A stretch of 64,000 bases of DNA from Parvibaculum sp041688015 (GCA_041688015.1 JBDNIY010000017.1:186001-250000); one strand, 5' to 3'; counted from the first letter of the stretch, positions 1-8,017 are shown. Translations and numbers: made by a program. Notes: generated by a model not told the origin, from the letters alone.

Positions 1-76
1 GCAATAGTTTCGACAGCGCCGCCGATCTAGGAAATACTGGATCGGTACTCACCTCTGGACCCCGCACCTCTGCATA

Positions 77-2104
77 ATGTCTGGTAAAGCCGTCGTGGAA
101 AATGCCGAAATAGCGACGAGGCGACGCCGCCTTGCGCGACGATGGATCGCCAGCGCGGTGGTGCTTCTTGTCGTGGCTTGCGTGGCGCTCTTTGTCCTGT
201 GGCAATCGCGTCTAGGTCTTGCCGAGCGCATCGTCGCGGACGCTTTGACGACACGCGGCATCTCAAACGCCAGCTTTCGTGTCTCCGCGCTTGGCTTTAA
301 AAGCATCGAGGTTCGCGATCTCACCATTACCAAGAACGACGGCGAAAACGATGGCGAGGCGACACCACCCGATCTCGCGGCCAAGCAGATCAGCGTTAAT
401 TACAAACTCGGTGAATTGCTCTCAGGCCGGGTGCAGTCGATTGAAGTTGATGGCTTGCGCGTCAACGCCCGTTTGAATGACCAGGGCCTGTCGCTGGGGG
501 CCGCCGACCCTCTGTTGCATCTGGGCGGTGGCACGTCGTCGGGTGCGGCTCTGCCCGCCGTGCATATTGTCGATGCCGCGATCCATCTGGTGACGCCGCA
601 AGGCGCGTTCGATGCCACGGGCAACGCCGATGTGACGCAAGCCGATGCGACCGCACCAATTATGGTCGCACTTCCGGCCCTTCGTCTCAGCGAGCAAGCC
701 TCGCCTGCCCGCTTCGAGCCGGTCATGCTCACGGGCCAATTGCTCTATGACAGCAATCGCCTCACCTTTGACGCCGTGGGCACAACCGCGCTGTCTGATG
801 GCCCCGGCACCCTGCTGACAAAGATCACCGGCCACTATGACGTCGAGACGGCTTCTGCCTCAGCCAAGGCAAACGGGCATCTCACTTTCGCACCCGGCGC
901 GTTTGAGCCGAAAGATATTTCTTCCGCGCTCAAAGAACTGACAAGCGATCTGCGCGGCACCCTCACCTATCAGGCCGATCTTTCATTCGCTGAAGGAACG
1001 TTCTCCGCATTAGGCGATCTTGATGTCTCACACGCCAGCACGTCTTCGGTTCCCCTCCAGCCCGTTGCGCTCACGGCGCATCTACAGTTTGACGGCAAGC
1101 GCCTCACCTTCAATGCCAATGGGCGTACCTCGCCTGCAAGTGGCGCAGGCGTCGCGCTTGGCAAAATCACTGGCCACTATAATGTCGAAACGGCCCGCGC
1201 CTCGGCCAAGGCAAGTGGTCAGCTTGATTTCGTCCCCGGCAAGCTCGCTCCCAAAGACCTGTCGCCTGCCTTGAAAAACATCGTGAGCGAGTTGCAGGGG
1301 CGCGTTGCCTATCAAGGTGATTTTTCTCTCGCCGCCAACAAGCTCAACAGTTCGGGCAAAGTCTCCCTGTCCAACATCGGCTTTCGCGTCGACTCCACCA
1401 CAGTGGCGGGCGTCGCAGGCACCGTGAAACTTTCAAGCCTGATGCCGCCGCGCACCAGCAGCGTGCAGGTGCTTACTGTTGCCCATGTCGAAACCGTGGT
1501 GCCGCTCGACAAGGGCACAGTGAAGTTCAACGTCGGTGCGGGCATGAACGCGCAGCTGGTCGAAGCAAAATGGCCTTTCAACGGCGGACATCTGACGCTG
1601 ACGTCGCCGGAAAATGTAACCAACAAATACAAGCTGGCCGTCGATAAGGTCGATATCGCCAAATTGCTTCAAATGGCCGATCTGCCGGGCCTGAGTGGCA
1701 CGGGCACCTTGAGCGGCACCTTCCCTCTGAAAATCGTGAACGGCGACCCGATCATCACCAATGGCGCGATTTCATCCAGCGGCAATGGCGTCATCATTTA
1801 TAACAATGACGCCGCCGACGCCGCCGCCAATACCGAGCAGACCCAGCTTTTGGCGCAGGCGCTGAAAGATTTTCACTATACGGAACTCTCCGGCGCGGTG
1901 GACGGCAACATAAACGGGAACCTTCAATTCAAAATTGGATTGCATGGTGCCAATCCCGCGCTCTATGACGGCTATCCGATCCATCTCAACGTCAATCTTC
2001 AAGGCTCACTTGCGGACCTCATTCGACGTGGTACGGTTGGCCTGAGGCCGCTGGAACTGATCCAAAGCGGGGTCGGTCGAGAAAAAGAGGCAAATCCTGA
2101 ATGA
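77..2104 (+). CDS. ydbH: YdbH-like AsmA-fold envelope lipid-transport protein
   Basis: This 675-residue protein starts with a basic stretch and one membrane anchor (about residues 24-43). A long periplasmic beta-rich region follows, typical of the YdbH/AsmA-like bridge proteins that carry phospholipid between inner and outer membrane. Identification rests mainly on the partner genes: the next two genes are the lipoprotein ynbE and ydbL, the known E. coli trio in which YdbH and YnbE form an intermembrane bridge. The stop overlaps the ynbE start as ATGA, so translation is probably coupled. Residues about 218-325 and 333-440 are two copies of the same segment (both contain KITGHY then VETA), a recent internal duplication. 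The start is the first ATG of the frame, and the 76 bases before it show no clear promoter. Family call fairly sure; the biochemical role is inferred from E. coli. Confidence 0.82.
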   Translation: MSGKAVVENAEIATRRRRLARRWIASAVVLLVVACVALFVLWQSRLGLAERIVADALTTRGISNASFRVSALGFKSIEVRDLTITKNDGENDGEATPPDLAAKQISVNYKLGELLSGRVQSIEVDGLRVNARLNDQGLSLGAADPLLHLGGGTSSGAALPAVHIVDAAIHLVTPQGAFDATGNADVTQADATAPIMVALPALRLSEQASPARFEPVMLTGQLLYDSNRLTFDAVGTTALSDGPGTLLTKITGHYDVETASASAKANGHLTFAPGAFEPKDISSALKELTSDLRGTLTYQADLSFAEGTFSALGDLDVSHASTSSVPLQPVALTAHLQFDGKRLTFNANGRTSPASGAGVALGKITGHYNVETARASAKASGQLDFVPGKLAPKDLSPALKNIVSELQGRVAYQGDFSLAANKLNSSGKVSLSNIGFRVDSTTVAGVAGTVKLSSLMPPRTSSVQVLTVAHVETVVPLDKGTVKFNVGAGMNAQLVEAKWPFNGGHLTLTSPENVTNKYKLAVDKVDIAKLLQMADLPGLSGTGTLSGTFPLKIVNGDPIITNGAISSSGNGVIIYNNDAADAAANTEQTQLLAQALKDFHYTELSGAVDGNINGNLQFKIGLHGANPALYDGYPIHLNVNLQGSLADLIRRGTVGLRPLELIQSGVGREKEANPE

Positions 2105-2322
2105 CGCAACGTGCAACCAAACCGATGACGCGCCGCCTGCTCACTATCGCGGGCGCGATCAGCGCGATGCTCGCGCTTGGCGCCTGCAATCCGACGGTAA
2201 AAATTCAGGCGCCCGACAAGCCGATCGAAATCAATCTCAATATCAAGATCGACCAGCAGGTGCGCGTCAAAGTTGATCGCGAGCTTGAAGACGTGCTGGC
2301 CAATAACCCTGATCTTTTTTGA
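2101..2322 (+). CDS. ynbE: YnbE-like outer-membrane lipoprotein
   Basis: A 73-residue protein with an N-terminal basic segment, a hydrophobic stretch and a lipobox ending LALGAC, so the mature lipoprotein begins at Cys29. The rest (NPTVKIQAPDKPIEINLNIK and on) matches the small YnbE family, which pairs with YdbH at the outer membrane by beta-strand stacking. It overlaps ydbH by four bases (ATGA), which supports coupled translation in one operon. Its stop codon lies inside the first unit of a 15-bp repeat tract that continues to the ydbL start, so the C-terminus (NPDLF) may have been shaped by repeat growth. Identification is good from size, lipobox and context. Confidence 0.85.
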   Translation: MTQRATKPMTRRLLTIAGAISAMLALGACNPTVKIQAPDKPIEINLNIKIDQQVRVKVDRELEDVLANNPDLF

Positions 2323-2369
2323 GTCTGATTTTTCTGGGCCTAATTTTTTTGGGCCCGATCTTTTCGAAG
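2309..2369 (+). repeat. Four diverged 15-16 bp tandem units between ynbE and ydbL
   Basis: Units start at 2309, 2325, 2340 and 2355, each of the form C-T/C-G/A-A-T followed by a T-run and GGGC or similar (for example CTGATTTTTCTGGGC, CTAATTTTTTTGGGC). The first unit contains the ynbE stop codon. Read in the ydbL frame, the tract encodes repeats of the type PDLFE-SDFSG-PNFFG-PDLFE. It could be a slippage product; the T-runs after GGGCC might also act as a weak pause site. Confidence 0.75.
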
Positions 2370-2380
2370 AAAGACCCATC

Positions 2381-2722
2381 ATGCGCCCGTTCAAATCACT
2401 CCTCGTCGCCCTCGTCTTTATGCTCGGCCTCACGTCTGCCGCCTTCGCGATGGATCTCGACAGCGCCAAAGCGCAAGGCCTCATCGGCGAACAGCAGAAC
2501 GGCTATATCGGATTGGTGACCACCAGCCCGTCAACTGATCTCCAGAGACTTGTTGATGACATCAACGCGCGCCGCCGCGACGCCTATAAAACTGTCGCGG
2601 CCCAAACGCCGGGCGCAAAACTGAACGATGTCGAAAAACTCGCCGCCGCTAAACTCATCACCCGCACCTCGTCAGGCCAAATGGTCCAGGACGCCAGCGG
2701 CAAATGGGTGAAGAAGCCCTGA
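2381..2722 (+). CDS. ydbL: YdbL-like DUF1318 periplasmic protein
   Basis: A 113-residue secreted protein with a cleavable signal peptide (MRPFKSLLVALVFMLGLTSA, cut after AFA) followed by the DUF1318 pattern: DLDSAKAQGLIGE, then NGYIG and an alpha-helical tail ending in QDASGKWVKKP. YdbL is the third member of the ydbH-ynbE-ydbL locus. In E. coli it acts in the periplasm as an accessory or chaperone of the YdbH-YnbE bridge. The frame is open further upstream to 2273, but only the ATG at 2381 gives a signal peptide, and the extra upstream residues are the repeat tract, so I take 2381. Confident family assignment. Confidence 0.87.
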   Translation: MRPFKSLLVALVFMLGLTSAAFAMDLDSAKAQGLIGEQQNGYIGLVTTSPSTDLQRLVDDINARRRDAYKTVAAQTPGAKLNDVEKLAAAKLITRTSSGQMVQDASGKWVKKP

Positions 2723-2776
2723 GGCGGGGCGGATGAAGATTTCTTGGTGAATGAATTGATCGGTCTAGCTACTTGT

Positions 2777-2810
2777 ATCTTATGGTAGCCGTTATCTTAT
2801 GGTAGCCGTT
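2777..2810 (+). repeat. Exact 17-bp tandem duplication
   Basis: The unit ATCTTATGGTAGCCGTT occurs twice without any mismatch at 2777-2793 and 2794-2810, in the non-coding stretch after ydbL. Its perfect identity suggests a recent duplication. Confidence 0.95.
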
Positions 2811-2849
2811 GAGGCCACGGGATTGGCATCAAGTAGCCCCCGTGGCCTC
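2811..2849. other. 10-bp inverted repeat after ydbL
   Basis: GAGGCCACGG (2811-2820) pairs perfectly with CCGTGGCCTC (2840-2849) across a 19-base loop. There is no T-run on either side, so it is not a standard intrinsic terminator. It sits between the ydbH operon and a leftward HTH pseudogene and may limit read-through from both. Confidence 0.6.
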
Positions 2850-2857
2850 TAGTCTGT

Positions 2858-3040
2858 TTAGTAGCCGGGCAACGGCCTCGGCACAGCATTTGCGAAACGC
2901 TCACAACGGACAATGTGACTAACGGTGCCAACATTGAGGCCAATTGCGATTGCCGCTTGAGTCTGGGTCCAGCCCTTGATCCGGACCGCCCAGTGGACCT
3001 AACACGCTTTTTCGAACGTGCAGGGATAACGATTGCGCAT
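2858..3040 (-). pseudogene. Small HTH protein gene with in-frame stop
   Basis: Read leftward from ATG 3040, preceded by a good GGAGG ribosome site five bases away, the frame encodes MRNRYPCTFEKAC, then a TAG at codon 14 (2999-3001). It then continues open for 46 codons with a helix-turn-helix-like stretch (QTQAAIAIGLNVGTVSHIV) and ends ...RPLPGY at TAA. Length (60 codons) and pattern resemble short DNA-binding proteins seen in accessory regions. The continuing frame and intact ribosome site suggest a recently inactivated gene rather than chance; a sequencing error or read-through cannot be excluded. Below the usual ORF size cut-off because of the stop. Confidence 0.6.
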
Positions 3041-3181
3041 GATTGCCTCCATAGCTTAGCGCGCTCAATGGACGCTCCCGGCTTGAAGGAGAAGGCATTA
3101 CGTGCAAGAATCTTGTTGCTGGTACTTGCAATTAGCCTTGCTCCCGCCGGGAGTTAGCTTGTTGTATGTCCGATTTAAAGG

Positions 3182-3245
3182 GCCGGACGTGTCTCACCAC
3201 GTTCCGGCTCTTCTACTTTCTAGGGTCGGACTATCCCCTAGAAAG
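3182..3245. other. Two adjacent hairpins at the 3' side of the DUF5343 gene
   Basis: GCCGGACGTG (3182-3191) pairs with CACGTTCCGGC (3198-3208) with one bulged base. CTTTCTAGGG (3216-3225) pairs perfectly with CCCTAGAAAG (3236-3245). They lie 44 bases beyond the stop of the leftward gene ending at 3289, where a terminator would be expected, but no T-run follows. The rest of 3041-3288 holds no convincing gene. Confidence 0.5.
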
Positions 3246-3288
3246 CTATGCTCTTCTGGCAATACGCATACCCTTTTTGCCTCTAATT

Positions 3289-4008
3289 TCAGTCATCGTC
3301 CAACGAGTCCAATTCAACTGCCTCGAACTCGATGATTGGGAAACAGAAGTCCATGACGGATTCAAAAGTGGTCATAAACTTGTCGCGCCTTGCTTTCGTC
3401 CATCCGTCGCCCTCTTGCGGCAGTTTCGCCAACATCCCAGCAAGCGGGGCAGGAATGCCGGCACTGTCTATTACCAGTGGAGGTTTTTTTTGGCTGGAGA
3501 TGGAGGAGTTTGTCCGCTGTGGAACCGATCTGGGTCGTACGGATTGCTTGATTTTCAGCATGCGCGGCTGAGAGGATTTTTCAGGTGCAACTCCTGCCTC
3601 CCTGTATAGCCCGAGAAAGAGCGTAACCATCCGCGCCTGCTGCCCAACAGGTTTGTAACTGCGAAACGCGTCTCGTACTTTAATTTCATCGTCCGTTGCT
3701 GGATCCACGAATGCGATCACATCGGCATATGCCTGATTAAGCCATTCAGCCATTCGTTGCTTAAATTCTGACTCTGGCGCAAGACGCAGCCCTTCAAATA
3801 TTGAGGTTGGCTGACCTTGTTCGTCAAGCAAGTCCAATGATTGCAGGGCTTGAAGCGTTCGTGGAATTAGACTGTCAGAAACGCCAGACCGTGCAAGCAC
3901 GTCTGCATTCACCGGCGAAGGCAACCCACGAGTTCTATGCCGAGTGATGACATCAATCACTGTAGAGGGAGGGGCATAGGGTCCCGAATTATCCTGTGTA
4001 ACAGCCAT
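3289..4008 (-). CDS. DUF5343-domain protein
   Basis: A 239-residue protein whose first 145 residues fit the DUF5343 pattern: GPYAPPSTVIDVITRHRTRG, a winged-helix-like stretch, SLDLLDEQGQPT, then an alpha-helical part ending in a TF(x)LGLYREAGV-type motif. The C-terminal ~90 residues (basic PRSVPQR segment, acidic end ELDSLDDD) are not recognised. The biochemical role of DUF5343 is unknown. I chose ATG 4008 because AGGAGG stands five bases before it; an ATG six codons upstream lacks this. The gene and its flanks are AT-richer than their neighbours and sit beside a broken HTH gene between two core operons, suggesting horizontal gain. No toxin, nuclease or phage partner is visible. Confidence 0.78.
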   Translation of the reverse strand: MAVTQDNSGPYAPPSTVIDVITRHRTRGLPSPVNADVLARSGVSDSLIPRTLQALQSLDLLDEQGQPTSIFEGLRLAPESEFKQRMAEWLNQAYADVIAFVDPATDDEIKVRDAFRSYKPVGQQARMVTLFLGLYREAGVAPEKSSQPRMLKIKQSVRPRSVPQRTNSSISSQKKPPLVIDSAGIPAPLAGMLAKLPQEGDGWTKARRDKFMTTFESVMDFCFPIIEFEAVELDSLDDD

Positions 4009-4035
4009 CACGGCCTCCTGAATCATGCATTCAGA

Positions 4036-4063
4036 ATAGTATCACGCCCAAAATTTTGTGCAA
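4036..4063 (-). promoter_or_regulatory. Putative sigma-70 promoter of the DUF5343 gene
   Basis: Reading leftward, TTGCAC (4063-4058), a 16-base spacer and TACTAT (4041-4036) form a plausible -35/-10 pair that would start RNA about 20 bases before the start codon. The region 4009-4259 is AT-rich and holds no gene. Confidence 0.4.
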
Positions 4064-4259
4064 TATATAATTTGATATAAATTAGACTCCGCTAAATGCC
4101 GTTAATACGTTGATTTAAAAGGATTTTTTATCTACCCGTCGGGGTTGAAGCATAACAACAAAAAATTCCGCAGGAATTCAATTTCTTCGGTTAAACATTG
4201 AGGTGTTTCAGAGGCAGCGCTTAAGGCGTAACTGGATATTGTGGTGGGGAAGTTGCCAC

Positions 4260-5441
4260 TCAAGCCAGCAGCCTTCCCAACACCCCGTTCAGCACCAACC
4301 GCCCGTCCGCCGTCGCCGCGATCACATCGCCGGTGCGGGTCAGAAGCCCCTGCCCGATCAGGCCTTCAAGCCGCGTGGCTTCCAGTGCCTTGCCGCTCAG
4401 GCGTTCAAAGCGTTTGAGCGAGACGCCTTCTGAAAGGCGCAATCCCATCAGCATCATTTCGTCGCCCTGCTCGCTTGGCAAAACCGGCTCGCAGGTTTCA
4501 AGGCCATGAGTTTTGGCTTCGACGGAGGCGAGCCAAGCGCCCGGCGCTTTCAGCGCGGCGGTGGCGATGCGACCGTCGCTCGTCGTGAGGCGTCCATGCG
4601 CGCCGGGGCCGACGCCGACATAGTCGCCATAGCGCCAATAGACGAGATTATGCTGGCACTCGGCTTGGGGCTTGGCATAATTAGATACTTCGTAGGCGGA
4701 CAGTCCTGCCTCGCCGCAGATTTCGCCCGTGATATTATAGAGCGCCACGGCGGCGTCTTCGTCGGGGAGCTTAAAACTTCCCTTCTCGTAGAGCCGCGCG
4801 AAAGCCGTGCCTTCTTCAATCGTCAATTGATAGAGCGAGAGATGATCGACGGCATGGGTCAGCGCCATACGCAACTCGCGCGCCCAGGCTTCGACCGTCT
4901 GGCCGGGTCGTGCATAGATCAGATCGAACGAGAGGCGCGGAAAAATGTCGCTCGCAAGGTCGATGGCTTTCAATGCTTCATCGGCGGTGTGCAGACGACC
5001 GAGGAATTTTAGTTCCTTATCATCGAGCGATTGCACGCCGAGCGATAGACGATTGACGCCCGCCGCGCGATAGCCGCGAAAGCGCGTGGCCTCGACGCTT
5101 GTTGGGTTGGCTTCGAGCGAAATTTCAATGTCGGGCGCCACGCTCCAGAGTTTTGCGATTGTCTGAAAAACAATCTCAACCGTCGAGACATCCATCAGCG
5201 AGGGTGTGCCGCCGCCAAAGAAAATTGACGAGACGTGGCGCGGGCCGGTCAGCGCGCGCATGTATGCCAACTCGCGTGCCAGTGCTTTGGCCCATTGGCT
5301 CTGATCAACATTGGCAACAACATGGGAATTGAAGTCGCAATAGGGGCATTTGGACAAGCAGAAAGGCCAATGGACATAAATGCCAAAGCCACCTTCGGTC
5401 TCGGTGAGGCGAGGGGAGGCGTCAGCCTTTGAAGCAGGCAT
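4260..5441 (-). CDS. hemW: Radical SAM heme chaperone HemW
   Basis: A 393-residue member of the HemN/HemW radical SAM family. The cluster motif CLSKCPYC (Cys28, Cys32, Cys35) within YVHWPFCLSKCPYCDFNSH is the HemW form rather than true HemN, which has a different CxxxCxxCxC pattern. FGGGTPSL and the LSLGVQSLDD region follow as expected. HemW delivers haem to respiratory proteins. It is the last gene of rph-rdgB-hemW, and its start at 5441 overlaps the rdgB end by 20 bases. An ATG at 5483 would add 14 residues but lengthen the overlap to 62 bases, so I prefer 5441. Earlier literature often mislabels such proteins as oxygen-independent coproporphyrinogen oxidase. Confidence 0.93.
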   Translation of the reverse strand: MPASKADASPRLTETEGGFGIYVHWPFCLSKCPYCDFNSHVVANVDQSQWAKALARELAYMRALTGPRHVSSIFFGGGTPSLMDVSTVEIVFQTIAKLWSVAPDIEISLEANPTSVEATRFRGYRAAGVNRLSLGVQSLDDKELKFLGRLHTADEALKAIDLASDIFPRLSFDLIYARPGQTVEAWARELRMALTHAVDHLSLYQLTIEEGTAFARLYEKGSFKLPDEDAAVALYNITGEICGEAGLSAYEVSNYAKPQAECQHNLVYWRYGDYVGVGPGAHGRLTTSDGRIATAALKAPGAWLASVEAKTHGLETCEPVLPSEQGDEMMLMGLRLSEGVSLKRFERLSGKALEATRLEGLIGQGLLTRTGDVIAATADGRLVLNGVLGRLLA

Positions 5442-6027
5442 CGACGAGTTTGCGGAAAGCGTCGGCACGGTGCGACATCCCATGTTTTTTGGCGGGGTCC
5501 ATTTCGCCGAAGGTCATCTCATGGCCATCGGGCTTGAACATCGGATCATAGCCGAAGCCTTTTAATCCCCGTGGTGGCCAGACCAGATCGCCATCAACGC
5601 GGCCTTCAAAATATTCCATGTGTCCATCGGGCCAAGCGAGCGCCAGACCGGCGATAAACCAGGCGCGCGTATTGAGCGTGCCTTCCTCGACAAGGCCGAG
5701 ACGAACCTTCTCCATAGCAAAGTCGAAGTTCTTTTGCGGCCCGGCCCAGCGGGCAGAATATATCCCCGGTTGGCCGTTCAGCACTTCGACGCAGAGGCCA
5801 CTATCATCGGCCAAAGCGGGTAGGCCCGAGGCGTCAGATGCGGCTCTTGCCTTAAGCTCGGCATTGGCTTGAAAGCTCGAGCCTGTTTCCTCGGGTTCTT
5901 GCAGGAAAAGCTCGGAAGCCGAGCGTAGCTCGAGCCCAAATGGCGAGAGTAGGGCGCGGATTTCACTGACCTTGCCCTCGTTATGGGAAGCGACGAGCAG
6001 TACTTTATCCTCGAATTTCCGACTCAT
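5422..6027 (-). CDS. rdgB: XTP/dITP diphosphatase (Ham1/RdgB)
   Basis: A 201-residue Ham1-family pyrophosphatase that removes non-canonical purine nucleotides such as XTP, dITP and ITP from the cytoplasmic pool. Visible motifs are the substrate-binding SHNEGK (residues 14-19), ADDSGL, the KGFGYDP loop and the C-terminal SHRADAF. Length is normal for the family. Its ATG overlaps the rph stop as ATGA (6024-6027) and its end overlaps hemW, so it is the middle gene of a tightly packed rph-rdgB-hemW operon, a common alphaproteobacterial arrangement. Confidence 0.95.
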   Translation of the reverse strand: MSRKFEDKVLLVASHNEGKVSEIRALLSPFGLELRSASELFLQEPEETGSSFQANAELKARAASDASGLPALADDSGLCVEVLNGQPGIYSARWAGPQKNFDFAMEKVRLGLVEEGTLNTRAWFIAGLALAWPDGHMEYFEGRVDGDLVWPPRGLKGFGYDPMFKPDGHEMTFGEMDPAKKHGMSHRADAFRKLVDACFKG

Positions 6028-6740
6028 CCAGTGATTGCCTTCTTCTGTAAGATGACTAATTCGGCGATCGAGGTTTTGGCAAGACCCATCAGCTTCATCA
6101 GCTCGTCCTCGCTAAAAGGCTCTGCTTCCGCTGTACCCTGAATTTCACAGATGCCGCCTGAGCCCGTCATGACGAAATTGGCATCCGTATCGGCTTCTGA
6201 ATCTTCAGCATAATCAAGGTCGGCGACCGGCTGGCCTTTGTAAATACCGCAGGAAATGGCGGCCACATGGTCTTTGATCGGCGATTGCGTCAGGATATTA
6301 CGGGCAATCATCCATTCAATGCATTGGTGCAGCGCCACCCAAGCGCCGGTGATCGAGGCGGTGCGAGTGCCGCCATCGGCTTGGAGGACGTCGCAATCGA
6401 GCGAGATTTGGCGCTCGCCAAGCAGCTTCATGTCCACGACCGAGCGCAGGCTGCGCCCGATAAGGCGTTGAATTTCCTGCGTTCTTCCCGATTGCTTGCC
6501 TTGGGCGGCTTCACGGCGCATGCGTTCATGGGTGGAGCGGGGCAACATGCCATATTCCGCCGTCACCCAGCCCGCGCCCTTGCCTTTGAGGAAGGGCGGC
6601 ACGCGCTCTTCAAGGCTCGCGGTGCAGAGCACATGGGTATCGCCAAATTTGATCAAGCAGGAGCCTTCGGCATGTTTGGTGACGCCGCGCTCGATGCTGA
6701 CGGCCCGAATTTCGTGGAGTTGGCGGCCGGAAGGGCGCAT
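6024..6740 (-). CDS. rph: Ribonuclease PH
   Basis: A 238-residue phosphate-dependent 3'-5' exoribonuclease that trims tRNA 3' ends. It opens with the hallmark MRPSGRQLHEIR and carries the phosphate-binding segment LQADGGTRTASITGA around residues 115-130. The frame stays open upstream to 6947, but the family N-terminus begins exactly at ATG 6740, and the upstream residues look like translated leader. First gene of the rph-rdgB-hemW operon, with a four-base ATGA overlap to rdgB. It is divergent from hrcA, and the 212-base gap between them holds the hrcA promoter. The pairing of rph with hrcA-grpE is a familiar alphaproteobacterial gene order. Confidence 0.95.
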   Translation of the reverse strand: MRPSGRQLHEIRAVSIERGVTKHAEGSCLIKFGDTHVLCTASLEERVPPFLKGKGAGWVTAEYGMLPRSTHERMRREAAQGKQSGRTQEIQRLIGRSLRSVVDMKLLGERQISLDCDVLQADGGTRTASITGAWVALHQCIEWMIARNILTQSPIKDHVAAISCGIYKGQPVADLDYAEDSEADTDANFVMTGSGGICEIQGTAEAEPFSEDELMKLMGLAKTSIAELVILQKKAITG

Positions 6741-6845
6741 GAAGTGCCTGCTTTCTATGATGTTCGTCCGGGAAGTTCGTGTGGGATGTTCGTCTGAATT
6801 CAGGCGCCTTAGTAGCGCGGGAAGCGCCAATAGGAAAGCCAAGAG

Positions 6846-6865
6846 CGTGTCATTCGTTTGACACG
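6846..6865. promoter_or_regulatory. 7-bp inverted repeat in the rph-hrcA gap
   Basis: CGTGTCA (6846-6852) and TGACACG (6859-6865) are perfect inverted arms around a six-base loop, just upstream of the predicted hrcA promoter. It does not match the CIRCE consensus (TTAGCACTC-N9-GAGTGCTAA), so HrcA itself is not the obvious binder. Possibly an operator for either divergent gene. Confidence 0.4.
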
Positions 6866-6879
6866 AGTGCGTATGGGGT

Positions 6880-6908
6880 TTGACGCGGGGCGCGGGGCTT
6901 CCTAAATT
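6880..6908 (+). promoter_or_regulatory. Putative sigma-70 promoter of hrcA
   Basis: TTGACG (6880-6885), an exact 17-base spacer and TAAATT (6903-6908), placing the RNA start about 35-40 bases before the hrcA ATG. No CIRCE element is visible here. Confidence 0.55.
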
Positions 6909-6952
6909 TGTTTTCACTTTCAGGAATTTAGCGCAGGAGACGTGCAAAACCG

Positions 6953-8017
6953 ATGGTCGCCGTCAAGGATCTGAACGAGCGTTCGCGTGAGATATTGCGC
7001 CGTGTCGTTGAGACCTATCTGGAAACCGGTGATCCGGTCGGCTCGCGTTTTCTATCGCGACATTTGCCGATGGCGCTCAGTGCTGCCTCGATCCGCAATG
7101 TGATGTCCGATCTTGAGGCCCTGGGTCTCATTTTTTCGCCCCATACCAGTGCCGGACGGATGCCGACCGAAGCCGGATTGCGTATGTTTGTCGATGGGTT
7201 ACTGGAAATCGGCGATTTGTCAGAGGATGAGCGCCACCAGATCGAGCGGCAAGTGGCAGGCTCGCACAAGAGCGTCGAGGATGCGCTGGATGAAGCCTCC
7301 AAGATGATGTCTGGCCTCAGCCAAGCGGCCGGTTTCGTCCTCGCGCCGAAGTTTGAAGCCGCGCTCAAACATATCGAATTTGTCGCCATGGACCCCGGTC
7401 GCGCGCTTGTTGTGATCGTGACGGAAGGTGGTGACGTTGAAAATCGCGTCATCGAAGTGCCGATGGGGCTGACGCCGTCCGCGCTGACAGAAGCCACCAA
7501 TTATCTCAATCAGCGTTTGCGCGGCAAAACCTTTGACGAAGCCAAGACGATCCTTGCCCATGAGGTCGAGAGCCAGAAGGTTGAACTAAACGACCTCACT
7601 GCCCGCGTCATATCGTCAGGTCTGGCGACGTGGTCGGGTTCAAAACCCGCCGCCGACCGCGACGATCCGCTGTCTAAATCACTCATCGTGCGGGGGCGCT
7701 CGCGGCTTTTGGACGACGTGCATGCGATGGAAGACCTTGAGCGCATTCGCCTTTTGTTTGACGATCTGGAAAACAAACTCGATCTGGTGCAGCTTTTGGG
7801 TTTGGCGGAAAACGCCGAAGGCGTGCGGATTTTCATTGGTTCTGAAAACAAGCTCTTTTCCATGTCGGGTTCATCTTTGGTGATTTCACCCTATATGGAC
7901 AGCCATCAACATGTGGTCGGCGTGTTGGGCGTCATCGGGCCGACACGGCTCAATTATGCCCGCATCATTCCGATGGTCGATTACACGGCTAAGCTGGTTG
8001 GCCGCCTGATGAACTGA
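6953..8017 (+). CDS. hrcA: Heat-inducible transcription repressor HrcA
   Basis: A 354-residue HrcA. The N-terminal winged helix (LNERSREILRRVVETYLETG, then GSRFLSRHLP and SAASIRNVMSDLE) binds CIRCE operators. The C-terminal part (EGVRIFIGSENKLFSMSGSS and GVLGVIGPTRLNYARIIPMV) is the GroEL-responsive dimer region. HrcA normally represses groESL in alphaproteobacteria. No CIRCE sequence is seen before hrcA, grpE or dnaK in this window, so its targets must lie elsewhere. The ATG at 6953 fits the family N-terminus, with GGAGA upstream. Followed after 140 bases by grpE. Confidence 0.95.
   Translation: MVAVKDLNERSREILRRVVETYLETGDPVGSRFLSRHLPMALSAASIRNVMSDLEALGLIFSPHTSAGRMPTEAGLRMFVDGLLEIGDLSEDERHQIERQVAGSHKSVEDALDEASKMMSGLSQAAGFVLAPKFEAALKHIEFVAMDPGRALVVIVTEGGDVENRVIEVPMGLTPSALTEATNYLNQRLRGKTFDEAKTILAHEVESQKVELNDLTARVISSGLATWSGSKPAADRDDPLSKSLIVRGRSRLLDDVHAMEDLERIRLLFDDLENKLDLVQLLGLAENAEGVRIFIGSENKLFSMSGSSLVISPYMDSHQHVVGVLGVIGPTRLNYARIIPMVDYTAKLVGRLMN

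Noticed and set aside
3102..3609. Plus-strand frames after the HTH pseudogene
   Set aside because: They overlap the DUF5343 gene and hairpins, lack ribosome sites and show no protein-like pattern.
6741..6947. N-terminal extension of RNase PH
   Set aside because: The family begins at MRPSGRQL; the extra 69 residues contain the divergent promoter region.
6741..6952. CIRCE operator before hrcA
   Set aside because: Looked for TTAGCACTC-N9-GAGTGCTAA; only an unrelated 7-bp inverted repeat is present.
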